From contig OX387184.1 in the NCBI GenBank assembly GCA_947561395.2, positions 9,158,705-9,222,704 of the forward strand: DNA of 64,000 nucleotides, read 5' to 3'. Below, piece by piece: positions 1-13,400 of the stretch. How positions within the stretch are numbered: position 1 is the stretch's first letter; each line of letters opens with the position of its first letter. Position numbers and translations under genes: made by a program. A model generated the notes under the pieces. It was not told the DNA's origin. It searched no databases and saw nothing but the letters and a program-made list of their open reading frames with translations. This DNA is from Buxus sempervirens. Lineage: Eukaryota; Streptophyta; Magnoliopsida; Buxales; Buxaceae.

Positions 1-365
1 ACATAAGCAGCCATGTTTGATCTTAGTTGGTTGGTTGTTGTGGAAGACTGCGGTCTATGCCATCCGAATAAGCCTTCACGGAGGAAGGAGTTGCCTACCT
101 CAAAGGCTCAAACCACCCAAAGGAACGAGACCATGGCTCTTAAAATGACTTTCAGAAAGGGTAATGGGGTCATAATACGATTATATTAACGAATTTCTTG
201 ATTCCCGCGCCTTAACGGATCAACGGAGTCAGGGCAGACAAGCACCTCTGTCCTACAAATAGGAATATCTTTCTCCATCTCTCCTTGGTAGTGAATAGCG
301 ACTGCTGGCCGGTGACTTGAAACGGGCGAAGACTGAATTCCACCCTCCACTCTGCAACTGAGGGA
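1..365 (+). promoter_or_regulatory. Upstream region and 5' leader of the APRT gene
   Basis: This stretch precedes the APRT start codon at 366. I see no convincing coding sequence in it. There is an AT-rich patch at about 180-190 and a second weak TATA-like patch at about 252-265, but neither is decisive. The leader immediately before the ATG is GA/CT mixed and stop-rich in the APRT frame. Confidence 0.35.
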
Positions 366-3300
366 ATGGCTTCTCAAGATGGCGAAGATCTCCGGCTAGC
401 AGGAATTCGGTCTTCGATTCGGGTCATCCCCAATTTCCCTAAACCAGGTAATCGACTACTTGAACTCAGCTGTTGTCGGAGCTTTATATATTCCGTGGGA
501 CGAGATCAGTAAGTCCTTTTTGTTTTTCCTCATCTGGGTAGTCTAATTATTGGTTATTACACCAGATTTTCCATCTGGGTATTCTCGTTTGTATGTCAAA
601 CCCAGTATTTGCCATCTGGGTATTCTTAGATTTTGAAATGGAGCCCGAGATCCAAGATGTTCTCCTTTCCCTTGCTTCCCTTGTTTTCTATATATATCCT
701 TTTTTTCTCTTTTCTTCTTCGTGATTCTTTGTTCGCTTTCCTTGTTAGGGATCATGTTTCAGGACATAACGACGTTGCTTCTTGACCCAAAGGCTTTTAA
801 GGACACCATCGATTTGTTCGTCGAGAGATACGGGGGCAAAAACATCTCTGTCGTTGCGGGTACGTGCTTATCTTGTATAGAAATTTTTACTTTATCCTGC
901 TGTTTTGCTTTTGTGTCTGTTGTGATTGGGAATGATGTGCTTATCTTCTATTTATTATTCTTTTCTGCGAACAGGCAAAAATAATATGCCTGCGGAGGAC
1001 ATTAGCAATATTGCACATCTGATCTTTTGATTTTATTTTATATTTATTTTTATATATTTTCCATTTTTTGAAGCCAGCTTTATATGCACTTGTAGAATTT
1101 ATGTTTGGAAAAAATGAAATTTATTCTCTTTCCAATTAAATCATGATTTTCCATTCTATGCTTCAGTCATGTTTAGATGAGGTCCATGGTAACTTACTAA
1201 ACCGTCAACAACCACATTAAATTAATACTATAGAACTGCATCCCATGCGATCCCACCAAATAGTAAATGCTGTTCTTCTGTGAAGATTAACTGGGAGAAC
1301 AATGCCATCATATTGAATTTTTTTTTTTTTGATAAGACGCCATCATATTGAATTGCTGCTTACAAACTTCTTCAATCATGTTTAATAAACTAGCTTAATA
1401 ATATGATGGAACAGTTAAAGAGTACTAGGTTAATCCGACCTCAAAATATCAATGAGCAATGCACTCATTATATACAACTGATAGTCTCCAAGCAGCTCCA
1501 ACAAGAAACCAAGGTAAGTCCCTTGAATCCATTTAGCAGGTGTAGAAATTTGGAGAGTATGGAATCATTTTGGTTGATCTCTTGAGTATAAGGAAAGAGA
1601 CACCTGTGTGATACTACCACTTGGGACATTTTATTAATCTAATTATTCAATGCATAAGATATTTGACTAGATCAAAATATTACATAGTCCAATGTCCAAT
1701 GCCCCACACAAGCCAAATTTTGGTGCTTGAGTTTCACATCATCAGTGAATTCTTGAAACTTTATCAATGATGCCATCATCAACCTTTGTGGAAACAAAAC
1801 TAGGTAGTTTTTTTTTTTCATTTCCAACCATTTTGACTTCCAAATCAAGCTATTACAAAGCTAGCATGCTATTTTTCTGCCATGTAGATCATAATTATTA
1901 TTTTACTTGGTCATAGCATTTCTTAACAAATTTGTCGGACATAGTTTGACATTAATGACCCTTGCAGGTATTGAAGCGAGGGGCTTCATATTTGGCCCTC
2001 CCATTGCCTTGGCCATCGGAGCAAAATTTGTACCAATGAGAAAACCCAAGAAGTTGCCTGGTAAATTCTTTACATTGTTTTCTGTTCTCTGTCTGAGCTG
2101 TATCATTTGAATTCAGTTCCTAAGAGGCATTTTGACAGTGTACAGATTCTGCAATTGATGACCATACTCATGAATTGGCTGTTTCGTTTCTTTATGAAAG
2201 TTGAAATTCTCCTTGAAATCAGTTCTGGTATTGTCTGACAGCTTTAAATGTTGCTAGTCTAAATTTCAGCAATTAAAGAAAATAAATTATTTTCTAATCA
2301 TATTTTATGATAAAGCATTACTGTTCTTGCAGTTTTTGACAGACACCTTAATTTGAAATTCTTATAATAAGATTGCCTCGTCACATTTTATTATGAAAGG
2401 TCTTCAGGATGCATAGAAGGCTTAATGGTCTTGATGCTTAACAGGGGAGGTAATTTCTGAGGAGTATTCCTTAGAATATGGAACAGACAAAATTGAGATG
2501 CATGTTGGAGCTGTACAAGCAGGAGAACGCGCCCTTGTTATTGATGACCTCATTGCAACTGGGGGTACCTTATGTGCTGCAATCAGGCTACTTGGTAATT
2601 TTTATGGCTTAGATTATATAAATATTGATACCTTAACTGTTGGCTACTCGGTAACCTTTTATTGCTTAGATTATATAAATATTGACAGATTAACTATTTG
2701 GCATGGTTCTTGAAGAGAATATATTCTTTCTTTTCTTTTTTGAACTCTAAAGTGTGTATTCGTCCATTTGTTAACAATGAAATACAACTGTGGATTTGTT
2801 TATTGATGAAAGGACAAAAGCTACTTACTAGTGCAGTATCTTATATGTGATGGTGAAGTGGATGCTACCAGGCATGTTAGTTCGACATAATGAGCTGTGG
2901 TGTCAAGGAGGAGAAAAAGGACTGATAGTCTTTTTGTTATTGGGTGTTATCATACTTTATTTTATTTCTCAATATAGTTTTCTCACAATGAGGCTGACAG
3001 GCTTACAAGTTCTCTCTTGTGGTTAACCAAAAATTATATATTTATTGGGTAGATATGCAATCAGAGTGCTTGGTCGAATTTTTTTTTTAATCAGTGCCAC
3101 CATTGTTCAGTGAAGCTAACCACTATCTGGATTGTACAAGAGAAATTATATGGTACCAAACTCCCCCAAGCTACTAATAGCATCTTACTTTTTATAAAAA
3201 TAAAATCATTCGTCTTTATAATTGTCTGTAAGACCTGGTTAATGCTTCTAACATAATATCAAAATTATACCTAGATCCAATTGAAAGGGAAATCACCATT

Positions 3301-6300
3301 TGAGTTGTACATATTTCTATGCATCTGGGGACTTTCCTCTATCACACTTATATTTCTCTTATCTGTCACTATAAGTGTTAGCCTAAGAAGCAAGAATGCC
3401 TTCCCTCATTACATGCAACCAATTTTATGGTTGGTTCCATCCTTCTAATGTTGTCTGTCTCCAGACTCTCCAGTATTAATATTTTCATATTTATTTTTCT
3501 TTCTTTTTTCAGAGCGTGTTGGAGTAGAGGTGGTCGAGTGTGCCTGTGTAATTGAATTGCCAGAGCTAAAGGTATGATAATATTTTAGAAAGTAATATGG
3601 TATGATTGTTATCTGAAACATGAAGTAAACACAATCATACTTGACCTTATTTTCCAGAATAGTTGGAATTAGGAACTCTAAAATGGAACACAGCTGTTGC
3701 ATATTCAAATGTTTCATCTTTGGTAGATGAGAGCTTGGACATTCAGTTTAATTGCTTGATATTGAGTGACAATTTGAGTAAGAAAATAAATATACCATCA
3801 ATAGCAGGATCTAATTGCTTCATTGGATCCCAGATTTAAAAAATGTAAATAAAGTTCAGCCTGATTTTTAGGCCTTTGTTTTCCATGTTTATTATAAACT
3901 GGCATTTGTTGGCGTAAGCTTTGATGTAGGATATCAGTATATTATAATTGAATAACTGAAGAGAACTTTACAGGAGATAATTAGGGAGTACTGAGTGTAA
4001 GATAGATACCCTTATCTCTTAATAGTTGTTAATTTTGGAGTACTAAGTGTAAGATAAATACCTTTGTCTTTTAATAGCTGTTAATTGTTCATTGTATGGG
4101 AGTATATGTTATTACGTGTAAGGAGCATTTAGATGGTGCTAATGATAGCTGAGTATGTGAATATGAATGCATGTGTGAAGTGAGAGAGAAGTTAGGATGG
4201 AGAGAAGAATTTTAAAAGTAGATTCCCTGTTATTGCAATTTAACTTTAGGATTAATTTGCTACTTATATCCAAGATGAGGTGCCTTGGTTTATGTTATTT
4301 GCAAATAATGTGATTTTGGTGGACCAAAGTAGGGAGGGAGTGAATGCAAAATTGGAATTCCTAAGGTATATAATGGAATCAAAATGTTTTAAATAAGTTG
4401 AATTAGGACTGAATGAGTGTAATGTATCTTTTAGCACAAATAATAATAGAGTTAAAGCAATGGTAAGACATAAGTATCAATATTTACTAAAATCAATCAA
4501 TTTCACCATCTATGATCAATTATATATTAGGAGTTTGTTGGTAAAATTATTGCGTATAGAACAGCCATATGGCTTACTATGATGTATGCATTAACATGTT
4601 CTGGGAATAAAGAAGCAGCGTACGCTTAGGATGGGCATTGTTGAAATATGATTTTTAAATTGATGTGTGCGAAGAATAGAAAGAAAAGATAAGAAATGAG
4701 TGAAGAGTGTTTACTTACTGCTTGGAGCCTTGGATAGGAGATAAGATAAAGGAAAGTGGATTAAGAAGGTCTAGATATGTAAAATGAAAACATCGGGAGG
4801 CAGTTGAGAAGATTTGAGAATGTACTTGTTGAATGATCTAAGAAGGTAAGAGAAGGATTACGAAGAACCTATATAGACTCAGTCAAGAAGTTGAGTATTC
4901 ATTTGACAGATTAGTTTAGAGGAACATGATTCATATTGCTGACTTGAAATAGTTGGGATAAGGCATTCTCTTTATTGTGGTTGTTTTATGGGAATTCTAA
5001 TGGGGGCCCTTCAAATCAAAGAGGAGCAGAAGATTTTATTCAGCAATTATTCTTAGTGAAGAAGCTAATCCCATGGCTGGTGAGATGCCTCAAAGTGGTA
5101 TTTAATAGTGGATGTAACAAGGCTGTTCTTGGCCTATGAGATGTGGTCAGCATGTTTTATTTTTGGAACAAAAACATAATAATTAGACTAGGAAAGTTCA
5201 TGTCTCATTAAAGTACTCCACAAGTAGAGACCCAACTCAATATGTTCTTCGGAAACAAGAGCAGCAAATGGTCTTTCTTGGGTAATGCCTTCAAACCTTT
5301 GGCATCCTTTCTTTCAGGATATGGTCTTTCTTGGTTAATATCTTCAAACTTTAAGAGGATTCTCTACTAGGTTTAGGCCAGAGGAAATGTAGGGAAAGGC
5401 ATGCATTACTTTGGAGTACCTTTGGCTATTCATTTAGTCATTTAGAAACGAAGAAATTCTCTTTATTTTTTAAGGAGTGAAGGATGGAGTAGCTGTAGTT
5501 TTAGTAGTGCCTTTTCCTTGATTTTTGGTGGGCATTCATTGTTCTAGAGTTAAATGATGTTTCATATTCAGGTTTTGCAGATGATTGGAATGCTTTTTTT
5601 TCCCCTCCTTAATTTACTTCACTGGTAGAAAAAATCTTTTGACATAAATATAGATTTATTCTTAAAAATAAATAAATAACAATATACGTAAACTCTTGAA
5701 GGCAAACAATATAAAATAGTTGAAAAGAAGATTACCAATACTAGAAATCTTTAATCAAATATGTAATACTTCTAGTCCAATATATAGGCAGAAAAATTCA
5801 CGTCTTAAGATATAAAAAATTTGTGGCTTTTTTCCTTTAATTTGCAACACCAAAAGCTTCACTTTATCTCTCTCTCTCGTCATGGTTTGTCCAACAAGCT
5901 TTGGGTGCAGTTTTGATATGTTGTTCTCATGAAACCCAACATTGGAAGGATCATTGTGACATATAGGGATATAGGATGTCTTGTTTTGCATCCAATTTCT
6001 TCCATTTTTCTTTCACAAAAGGTCTTTGACTTGGATTCTGCATCAGTTGTTAGAATATACCGTGTTGGGTCCACTGGTGTCATACATTTGAGTTGTTATA
6101 CATTTGAATGAGATGTTGAGTCGCTAATAAGGAAACAAAGTGATGGCATTTTGAAAATAGAACACATGCTAGAATTTGAGGGAAGATAACGGAGGACATG
6201 AACAGTTCTGCTATGAAAATTTATTTATAAGTGATGAGTGTCTTCTAGTTTGCAATACTTCCTAGACGTTTACAGTAGAATCATGAATGACTTTGAACCT

Positions 6301-6498
6301 TGATCCCTTCTTTGGTTGCAATTTGAGGAATATGTAGTAAAGTCAAAAAGTCTTTTCTTCTTAACCTTTCAGCACACGAGGTGCCCTTTGTTCTGCTTGC
6401 ATGTATACTGCATGCAGTGATGATGTTTGCTTTGATAATTGCAGGGTTGGAAACGGTTAGGAGACAAACCATTGTTTGTTCTTGTAAGTGCAGTTTGA
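366..6498 (+). CDS. APT1: Adenine phosphoribosyltransferase, 6 exons, 182 aa
   Basis: APRT converts adenine and PRPP to AMP and pyrophosphate in purine salvage. In plants it also inactivates cytokinin bases. Exons read as 366-447, 749-859, 1968-2060, 2445-2594, 3513-3571 and 6445-6498. All introns are GT-AG and the phases join exactly (549 nt with stop). The protein begins [13 protein letters not shown] and keeps the family landmarks: [17 protein letters not shown] (about 19-35), [36 protein letters not shown], and the PRPP-binding loop [13 protein letters not shown] at about 125-137. Length matches the roughly 183 aa plant enzymes, and with no clear transit peptide it is probably cytosolic. 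Intron 5 is 2.9 kb and carries an RTE LINE fossil. A good donor-like GTAAGT lies inside the last codons at 6484-6489, so an alternative 3' end joining near 6840 is possible. The locus lies tail-to-tail with BUB3. Confidence 0.95.
1303..1354 (-). mobile_element. Ultra-short LINE insertion with 16-bp target-site duplication (APRT intron 2)
   Basis: The 16-bp word gccatcatattgaatt occurs at 1303-1318 and again at 1339-1354. Between the copies is only a 20-bp insert, a run of T followed by gataagac. That is what an almost completely 5'-truncated L1-type LINE leaves when it inserts on the minus strand: a poly-A tail plus a few bases of its 3' end, flanked by its target-site duplication. Confidence 0.65.
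2606..2688. repeat. Short tandem duplication in APRT intron 4
   Basis: The 20-base stretch ttagattatataaatattga is present at about 2608 and again at about 2666, with similar flanks, just after the exon 4 donor. It is a local duplication with a unit near 58 bp and no visible function. Confidence 0.6.
3985..4090. repeat. Two-copy 52-bp tandem repeat in APRT intron 5
   Basis: Two adjacent copies share ggagtact(g/a)agtgtaagata and ttaatag(t/c)tgttaatt. They lie just upstream of the RTE LINE fossil in the same intron and are diverged at several positions. Confidence 0.6.
4250..4990 (+). mobile_element. RTE-clade LINE fossil in APRT intron 5
   Basis: Translating in shifting frames recovers pieces of an RTE reverse transcriptase. 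Around 4275-4360 the text reads [12 protein letters not shown], then [18 protein letters not shown], then a LESK-type continuation. In this family the second piece normally reads FADD, so the catalytic aspartates appear as FANN here. The far end near 4880-4960 resembles the RTE C-terminus (NRMIHIADL-like, then LG). Many frameshifts and stops show an old, dead copy in the same orientation as APRT. The 3' limit is approximate and I found no target-site duplication. Confidence 0.6.
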
Positions 6499-7440
6499 CT
6501 TCATACGGAGAAACTTTCATGGTTATGGCTCCGTGAAATGCAAATCTTTCAAAGCGGGAAAGCTCAGTAGTTTTCTGTGAAATGAAGAAACAAAGCTTTG
6601 TAGTAAAAGGGTGCTTCCTTGATTTAATGGTCTCGTGGAACCTGAAACGGTGATGGATATTCAATATGATGTTTTAGAATAAATTTGAAATGAAGACCAG
6701 TACCTAATCGGAGGTTGAAATTACTGCTTCTTATTTTCTGTATTTTTTTTGGAATATTATTATTTCTCAGAGTGATTTTATAAATGATTACGTTTTTTTA
6801 ACCTTACTAATATGTTTAATTGATTCATAAATAATACAGGAGCACCAACTTACATTCTCTGCTTCCAACCAGAAATTGCCAAGCTTCAAAAAGTAGGCAT
6901 CCTCATTTGCTTGTGCATGTGGTTTAAGGATATTCAATTGGACAGGAAAACAAAAAAATTCAATTAAGCCAATAACTAGATATCTTATACTAGACGTAAA
7001 ACTCGATTACAAAAGATAAAAGAATTGAGATACCTTATATTAAACCCAATTGCCTATTAATCTAAATAATAGAGTAGCAACATGCAATGATATGTCCAAT
7101 AGGTTTGGATGGATCAAGCTGTGCCTGTCAAGATTGCAGTAGTAACCTGTGGATTCGGTTTATTACATTGCTGATTAGAATAAGATCATATATATTTGGG
7201 GCAAATGCAAGTACAACGACGTCCACAGCATGCACTTTAACACGTACGCTACAGCTGGAAACCTGACTCTGAAACCTAAGGAAAAAGCCCATCTGACTTA
7301 GATACATGATCTGTCCGACAGGCTTTAGTAACAGGCTCTCCTCGCAAAGAATGAAGCCAGATGTCAATTCCCCAATGCTGTTCAAGAAAGATTGTTCAAA
7401 ATGATAATTTTTTTATCATGTAGAATCACAGCAATCTCAT
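6499..7440. other. Convergent 3' intergenic region between APRT and BUB3
   Basis: The two genes end 942 bp apart and face each other, so this interval holds both 3' untranslated regions. It is AT-rich, with poly-T stretches near 6745 and 6795. I see no independent gene in it, and the short open frames here overlap the UTRs and have no family features. Confidence 0.5.
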
Positions 7441-10400
7441 TCACGGTGGAGGGTTAGGGTAAACTTTTGGCTTTGGTTTAACTTCGACTTCATTTACACT
7501 GCGCACAAAGATGGCATCTGGTTCATGACTGCAAAAACACAGAAAATGAACAATGGTCAATTGAATCTCTGAGTTGCATTTGTGCATTAATGCACGCGTC
7601 TGTATGTGTGTGCATGTGTTGAGGACAAATATATAAAGAGGAACAGAAAGAGAGAGAGAGAGAGAGAGAGAGAACTCATACGGCTTATCCCCCTCTTCAT
7701 ATGTATAACTGGATGCCACCGCTAATAGACGGCCATCTCGGCTAAAAGACAATGCTGCAATGCTTGTTGGATATTTTGAATACTGGAAGGAAAGGAGAAC
7801 AGAAATGAACCATTTTCTTTTAGAAATGAGTTTCCCAAGAGGGAAATAAGATGACATATTAGCTTCTTAAAATAATACCTGATACAGTCTCTTCTTGTTG
7901 TTGCCATCCCACACATTGACATAACCATCACAACCCCCAGTTGCAAATGTACCATATCTGCCAGGGAAATTCAAGAGTGGAGACAAGAAAGTATAATGAG
8001 TAGAAAACCAAGAAATTACTTTACGTGTCAACACGACGGCACCAATCATATTTACCATGCATCAGAGCAATCAATCTAGACATGAAATTCTCAGATGCTT
8101 GTATCTAAAATGTTTCATTGACCAAGTCAGTCATACAAAAGGTGAATGATCAGGTGACTATGAACTTGAGATCATCCAGTCTTAATGCAGCTTCAACATT
8201 CATGACCCACTATTTACAGAACACATCAATAAGAAAGTCCAAGCATTTAATGCAAACTGATAAAACTATCATCTTCACCATTTATACTACATGATGCAGT
8301 CATGTTCCATTAATAAGGAAACAAAGAACTTACATGGGGTGGAAAGCAATGGCATTAACAGGATATACAGTGTCCCTTCCAGCCTCTGATTTTCGATGGC
8401 ACTTGAAAGCATATCTGCAGAAATTCTTAAACCCATCAAACAGGAAGATACCAACAAAAATGCAGTATGCAATACAAACAGAACCATGAATCCCTGTGAC
8501 ACAGGCCCACATAGCAGTACAGAGGAGATTGTGCACATAGGAAGACCAAAAATGGATAGATTCTAGAACTTTGATCTCTAAAATGAGTAATATGAGCGAA
8601 CAGAATTTTGTTTTAAAAGTTATCAACACAGAATCAGAGTAGGTACTCGGACGAAGGTCCATAATAGCATTTAAAACTAGATATTGGATGAAGACCCATG
8701 CAAACAGTTGATAGGAAGACCCAGATTAATGTCACTCCAGGCTTCCACATGGTATGGGGTTCTCCATAATACATACTTCTTTGCTTGACCAGCCTCAGAT
8801 AGGTCAAAAAACTCCATTGCAACCCGACCTTCCACAGAACTAAGAGCAAAACCTGCAATAGCAATCCAGGTTTTTAGTGTTCTATGCCAAGAAACTCAGA
8901 AAGAAATGACAGGCATAGCCAAAATGCAACATCTTGCCTTGGCTAGATAATCCAGTCCAGAAAGAATCATACATTCACATTTATGTTCATGAGCATCTAA
9001 TTTGGCACCTGTCCTAGTTTTTTGAAATGCTTTTATGTTATTATCTCAATTTTCTTCTCTCTTCTATTAATTTGGTTCCAGAATAGCAGTCAATGTCTTG
9101 TATCTCTTAAATTAGTATCCAAATTGTTTCCGTACCAAAATAGCACTCACTGTCTTTAGACGGTTGTATGTACAATTCTTTGGAAACAGATAAAATGAAA
9201 ATGAATTTAGAAGAGTAAAGCATTCTGTTATACCAGTAATCTAGTGAAAGTGATTTGTCATACTAATTGATAACGGCAAAAAGTTGGTAAGATAAAAATA
9301 ATGTCCACGAAACCAGTGAAACTAAATATAAATAACACCTCTAAAACTAACAACAGCACCCAAAAAAAATAAAGGAAAAAAGGGAAGAAAGAAAGAAAAG
9401 AAGAACAGCAGGAGGAGAGGGGGCAGTTAAAATATCACAAAAAATGATTATCAAAATTTGCAGACTTTTCAGACAGGTACCTGTTCCATTAGGATAACAG
9501 CGAACACATCTAGTTTGGTATTTCAACGAAGACTCCCTTCTTTGCTCTGGCTGAGACATATTTCGGAGATCATAGACATTCACATGTCTCCCTGCAGTTG
9601 CCACAACCAAACGATGACCAACAAGAGAGAGAGAATACACACGCTCAGGTTGTGGGTATGTCCCCACCAGTGTACGTTCTTGCCCACTAGCACCTCTCGG
9701 ATCCCAACACTTCAGCGTTTTGTCCCAACTACCAGTTATCACTTGTCCTAAATTCATCCAGACAAACAATTAAAGAATATTGGATAGTAAGAGTTTTTAA
9801 AACTGATGATCTCAGACACAATAAAATAAGTCACTAACAGGAAAAAATATTGCAAAATTATGTCTTTATTCATGAACGATAAGGACAGAAAACCAATATT
9901 ATTATATCCACATAAAATATCAAAAGGATAGCCTTTTACTTCCCATATAATGCATTACTGCAGACATAAAAAACATGTTGATGGGGATCCTGACTATTAA
10001 AGGAAAAAGGAGAAGGTTCATTAGAACCAAATAGACAGAACAACAGCACTGCTGGCAAATCTGTCAAAGATACAAATATAGGCACAAAAATCCATGTCTG
10101 GAAAGATTTCATGAAATATCTTGTACTTGAAACTGAAATCTTAATCAGTTGAGATCAGACATCAACCATATTCAGAAGCCACTAACATAACCCATCATCC
10201 ACATGTTCATCTGGATTGACATGTCCAAATTTCCTTTTTCATAGTTTTTGTATTTTATGCCAATAATATTTTTACTTATTGAGTAAAGTATGCATGCTCA
10301 GTAAACTTAAGCTCACAATATAACCAAAGTAAAACACTCCACACCTTACCATTTGAAAAACATTGAATGCCACATCATCGTAGCAAAATCATGGTTCCTA

Positions 10401-13400
10401 CAGGCAACAAATTAGATACATGTATATACAAAGGGTACAAATCTAGTAGTTTTATCCAGATATAGGCCAGCATCAACAAGAAAATCCACGTTAATTTTGG
10501 TATTAAATCAAGTGGTGAATAGAGAAAGTTTACACTAGGGGTATCCTTCCAGCTAAATAACAGGGCCTAGTTGAACTATGTAGGGTATTCAGATATTCAC
10601 ATGCCCAATGCCAAGAAGCAAAAAATTGTTTTTAGGAATAAAAAAAATATTACGATAAATTGGTTTTTACTACTTTATAAGTGTTCATTGTAGTAATCAT
10701 CTCCATTCACACTCGCCAATGCGTTAATGGTCTAAATGCATTGGAAGTGTCACAGAAAGTTCGATTACATAATTGAATTTTCAGAAATAACATTACTAAT
10801 AGAAAGATCAGAAACTTAACAGTCAAAGGAACAAGCACAGAAGGTGAGAACTTCGAATCTAATTGTTAAAAAGGTTTACATAAGATTCTTCAACTGTAAA
10901 CCAGTATTCGTGTCACAGATTCCTATTACTCCTTCCTTTTTCTTCCCTTTTTTCCTCATTTTGTTCAATTTGATGCTTTGAAGACACTTAAAAGTCATAT
11001 AACAATTACAGAAGGTGCTGCAGTACTCATTCACTAATGAGACTTATGCCTTCACATAATGTCAAGAAAATTGACATCCAAAAATGCTACAGAAATGATC
11101 ACATAGTGCCCATATGAAGTTTCAACAACCTTAAGGGTTGTGCCATACAAGATGTCACCAGATAAAAGAAATGTCAATAAAAGTGACAGAAGGATTGAAG
11201 ACCCTTCTTATCAAACCCATCTGTTTCTGGATCATTCTATGTGTTTTTCATATATGAACGGATACTAGTTTTTGAATCAATAGTAGATTATGTAGCATCA
11301 AATTCATTTATTAGGAAACAAGGGTGAATAGGGAAAAAAAAAGACTTCCATTTTGATAAGGTAGATAAACTGATGAAAAAAAAATTTTGAATTCAGATTT
11401 TTTGAAAGGAAGAAAAAAATTGTCTATTAACATAATCAATATGCTCGTAACCATGTTAAGCAATTCCAATATCTGTCAAAGTCCATATTCTAACCAGAAA
11501 ACTACACAGACCAGAAGTTTGCTTTCCTATTATGAATCCTAGAGTAGTTGCTACTATGGACCAGAATTGCCATCTGACCAAGAAGTTGAAACTCATTTGA
11601 TTCCAAATAGAACATGAAACAATATTTTGAGACAAGGACAAGCTCCAATTTTCTTTTATATTTACACCATTATGCATGTATTGCCTAAAAAGTATATGAA
11701 AGTATCATTCATAAGGGGGAAATTATATTGTTATCAGTTATTTGGGAATTCCTGTTTCATTTGATGTTCTCATATTTCTAATAAAAAAGCTCCATAAATT
11801 ACTTTTCACAAAAGATTGCAATCATTACCGCCTTCCTAAGATAAGAAATCAATGTATTCAACAGTGGTTAGATGACTCCCAACTAAGAGAACTAAGAGAC
11901 AACATAATGAAAGGTAAGTTCAGATGGTTTAAGCATGTTAAGTGAAGACCTAGGGAGGCAGCTGTGAGAAGGTGTAAGAAAATAATTATTAAAAGATCTA
12001 AGAGGACAAAGGAAAGACCAAAAAGACATGGATGAATCTGTTAGAATAGTTATGAATACCCATAGCCCAACTGAACATATGATCTTGGATAGATTGGTAT
12101 GGAGGAACAGGATTTGAGTTGCCAACCCCAAACTGGCTCAGGTTAAGGCATTTGGTATTGACTGATTGATTGATTGATTGATCACTGCTCCTCTTAACAT
12201 TTGAAAACAAATGATAGCTTAGTAAGAATCAGGATGCCGCTATCAATTAAGAAGGCTGCTGCTCAAGATCATTACAGTAGTGTAATCAAGAAAGCAAACA
12301 AGAAAGAGGTAAAAAGTAAAGTAACATTGTCTTCCACCCTAATCTGTCATCCAAATCACATATAAAAGAAACAACCTGCTGCATATGAGTACTCAACACA
12401 ACGCACAGGTGCATCATGCCTTCCCAAAATATCCTCCTTGCCAGAACTGAAAACAAACCTGAAACAGGAATCGCATACATAAAACTGTAAGAAACAAACC
12501 TTAATGAAGCACAGATTGAGGCATCTTAATGATGAACTAGAAAAGCTTTTCATTTACTAAACTGAAGTCACAATACGACTGAAATAAGCATGGTATAAGC
12601 AGTATGCATAGAACTATCTTTCTTAAGTCATTGCTGTATTAGTATCCAAATAATAAGCCATAATCCGAAAATGAAATGGATCTCCAATAATTATTGAGTA
12701 AAAAAACTCAGAGGCATCAACTTTATTTGAAAAACAACAGCAAGCAAGCAATAGGATACTGTTAATAACTCAAGATAGTCAACAGTATCAATGACAAATG
12801 GAAACAAATATAAGGAAACCAACAAAAACTGCTCTACATCATATTCAGTTGAACAAATACCCTACCGAATGCAAGAGATCCACCACAATGACATTATCTA
12901 TGATATCAAAATCAAGGCTCGCTCCTTAAATCAGTAAATATGTTCACTCTAGCTTATAAGAAGCCATCAGCAAGTTTATTTAGGCTTGTCAGAAACTTGA
13001 ATCAGCTCTGTAGACTCTCAAGCTAATTTAGATAATTTTGTCATTGCATCATTGCAAGAAAGTAAAGCATGAAAGTTGAGGGTGTGATAAATGTACGTAA
13101 AAAATGGTAGATATAACAGGTAATTGCGAAGAAAATATAATTTTTGATTTAGCTGTATATGCATAGCTAAACTACAGAGGGGAAAGAATGTGCATCACAA
13201 CATGTCTTCTGTGAATTTCAGAATCTATATTATTTCACTGCTAGTTGGACTAAAAAATTGCTGGAGCTACATAAAAACCCAAATAATACCTTGACGTTAT
13301 CACGTGTTGGAGTTATGTTTAGAATCCTTTTTCATAAAAGTTAATTGGTTAATTCTAGCCAAGACTAGCTTGTGCAGGAACCTAAGGAAACAAGCACTGT

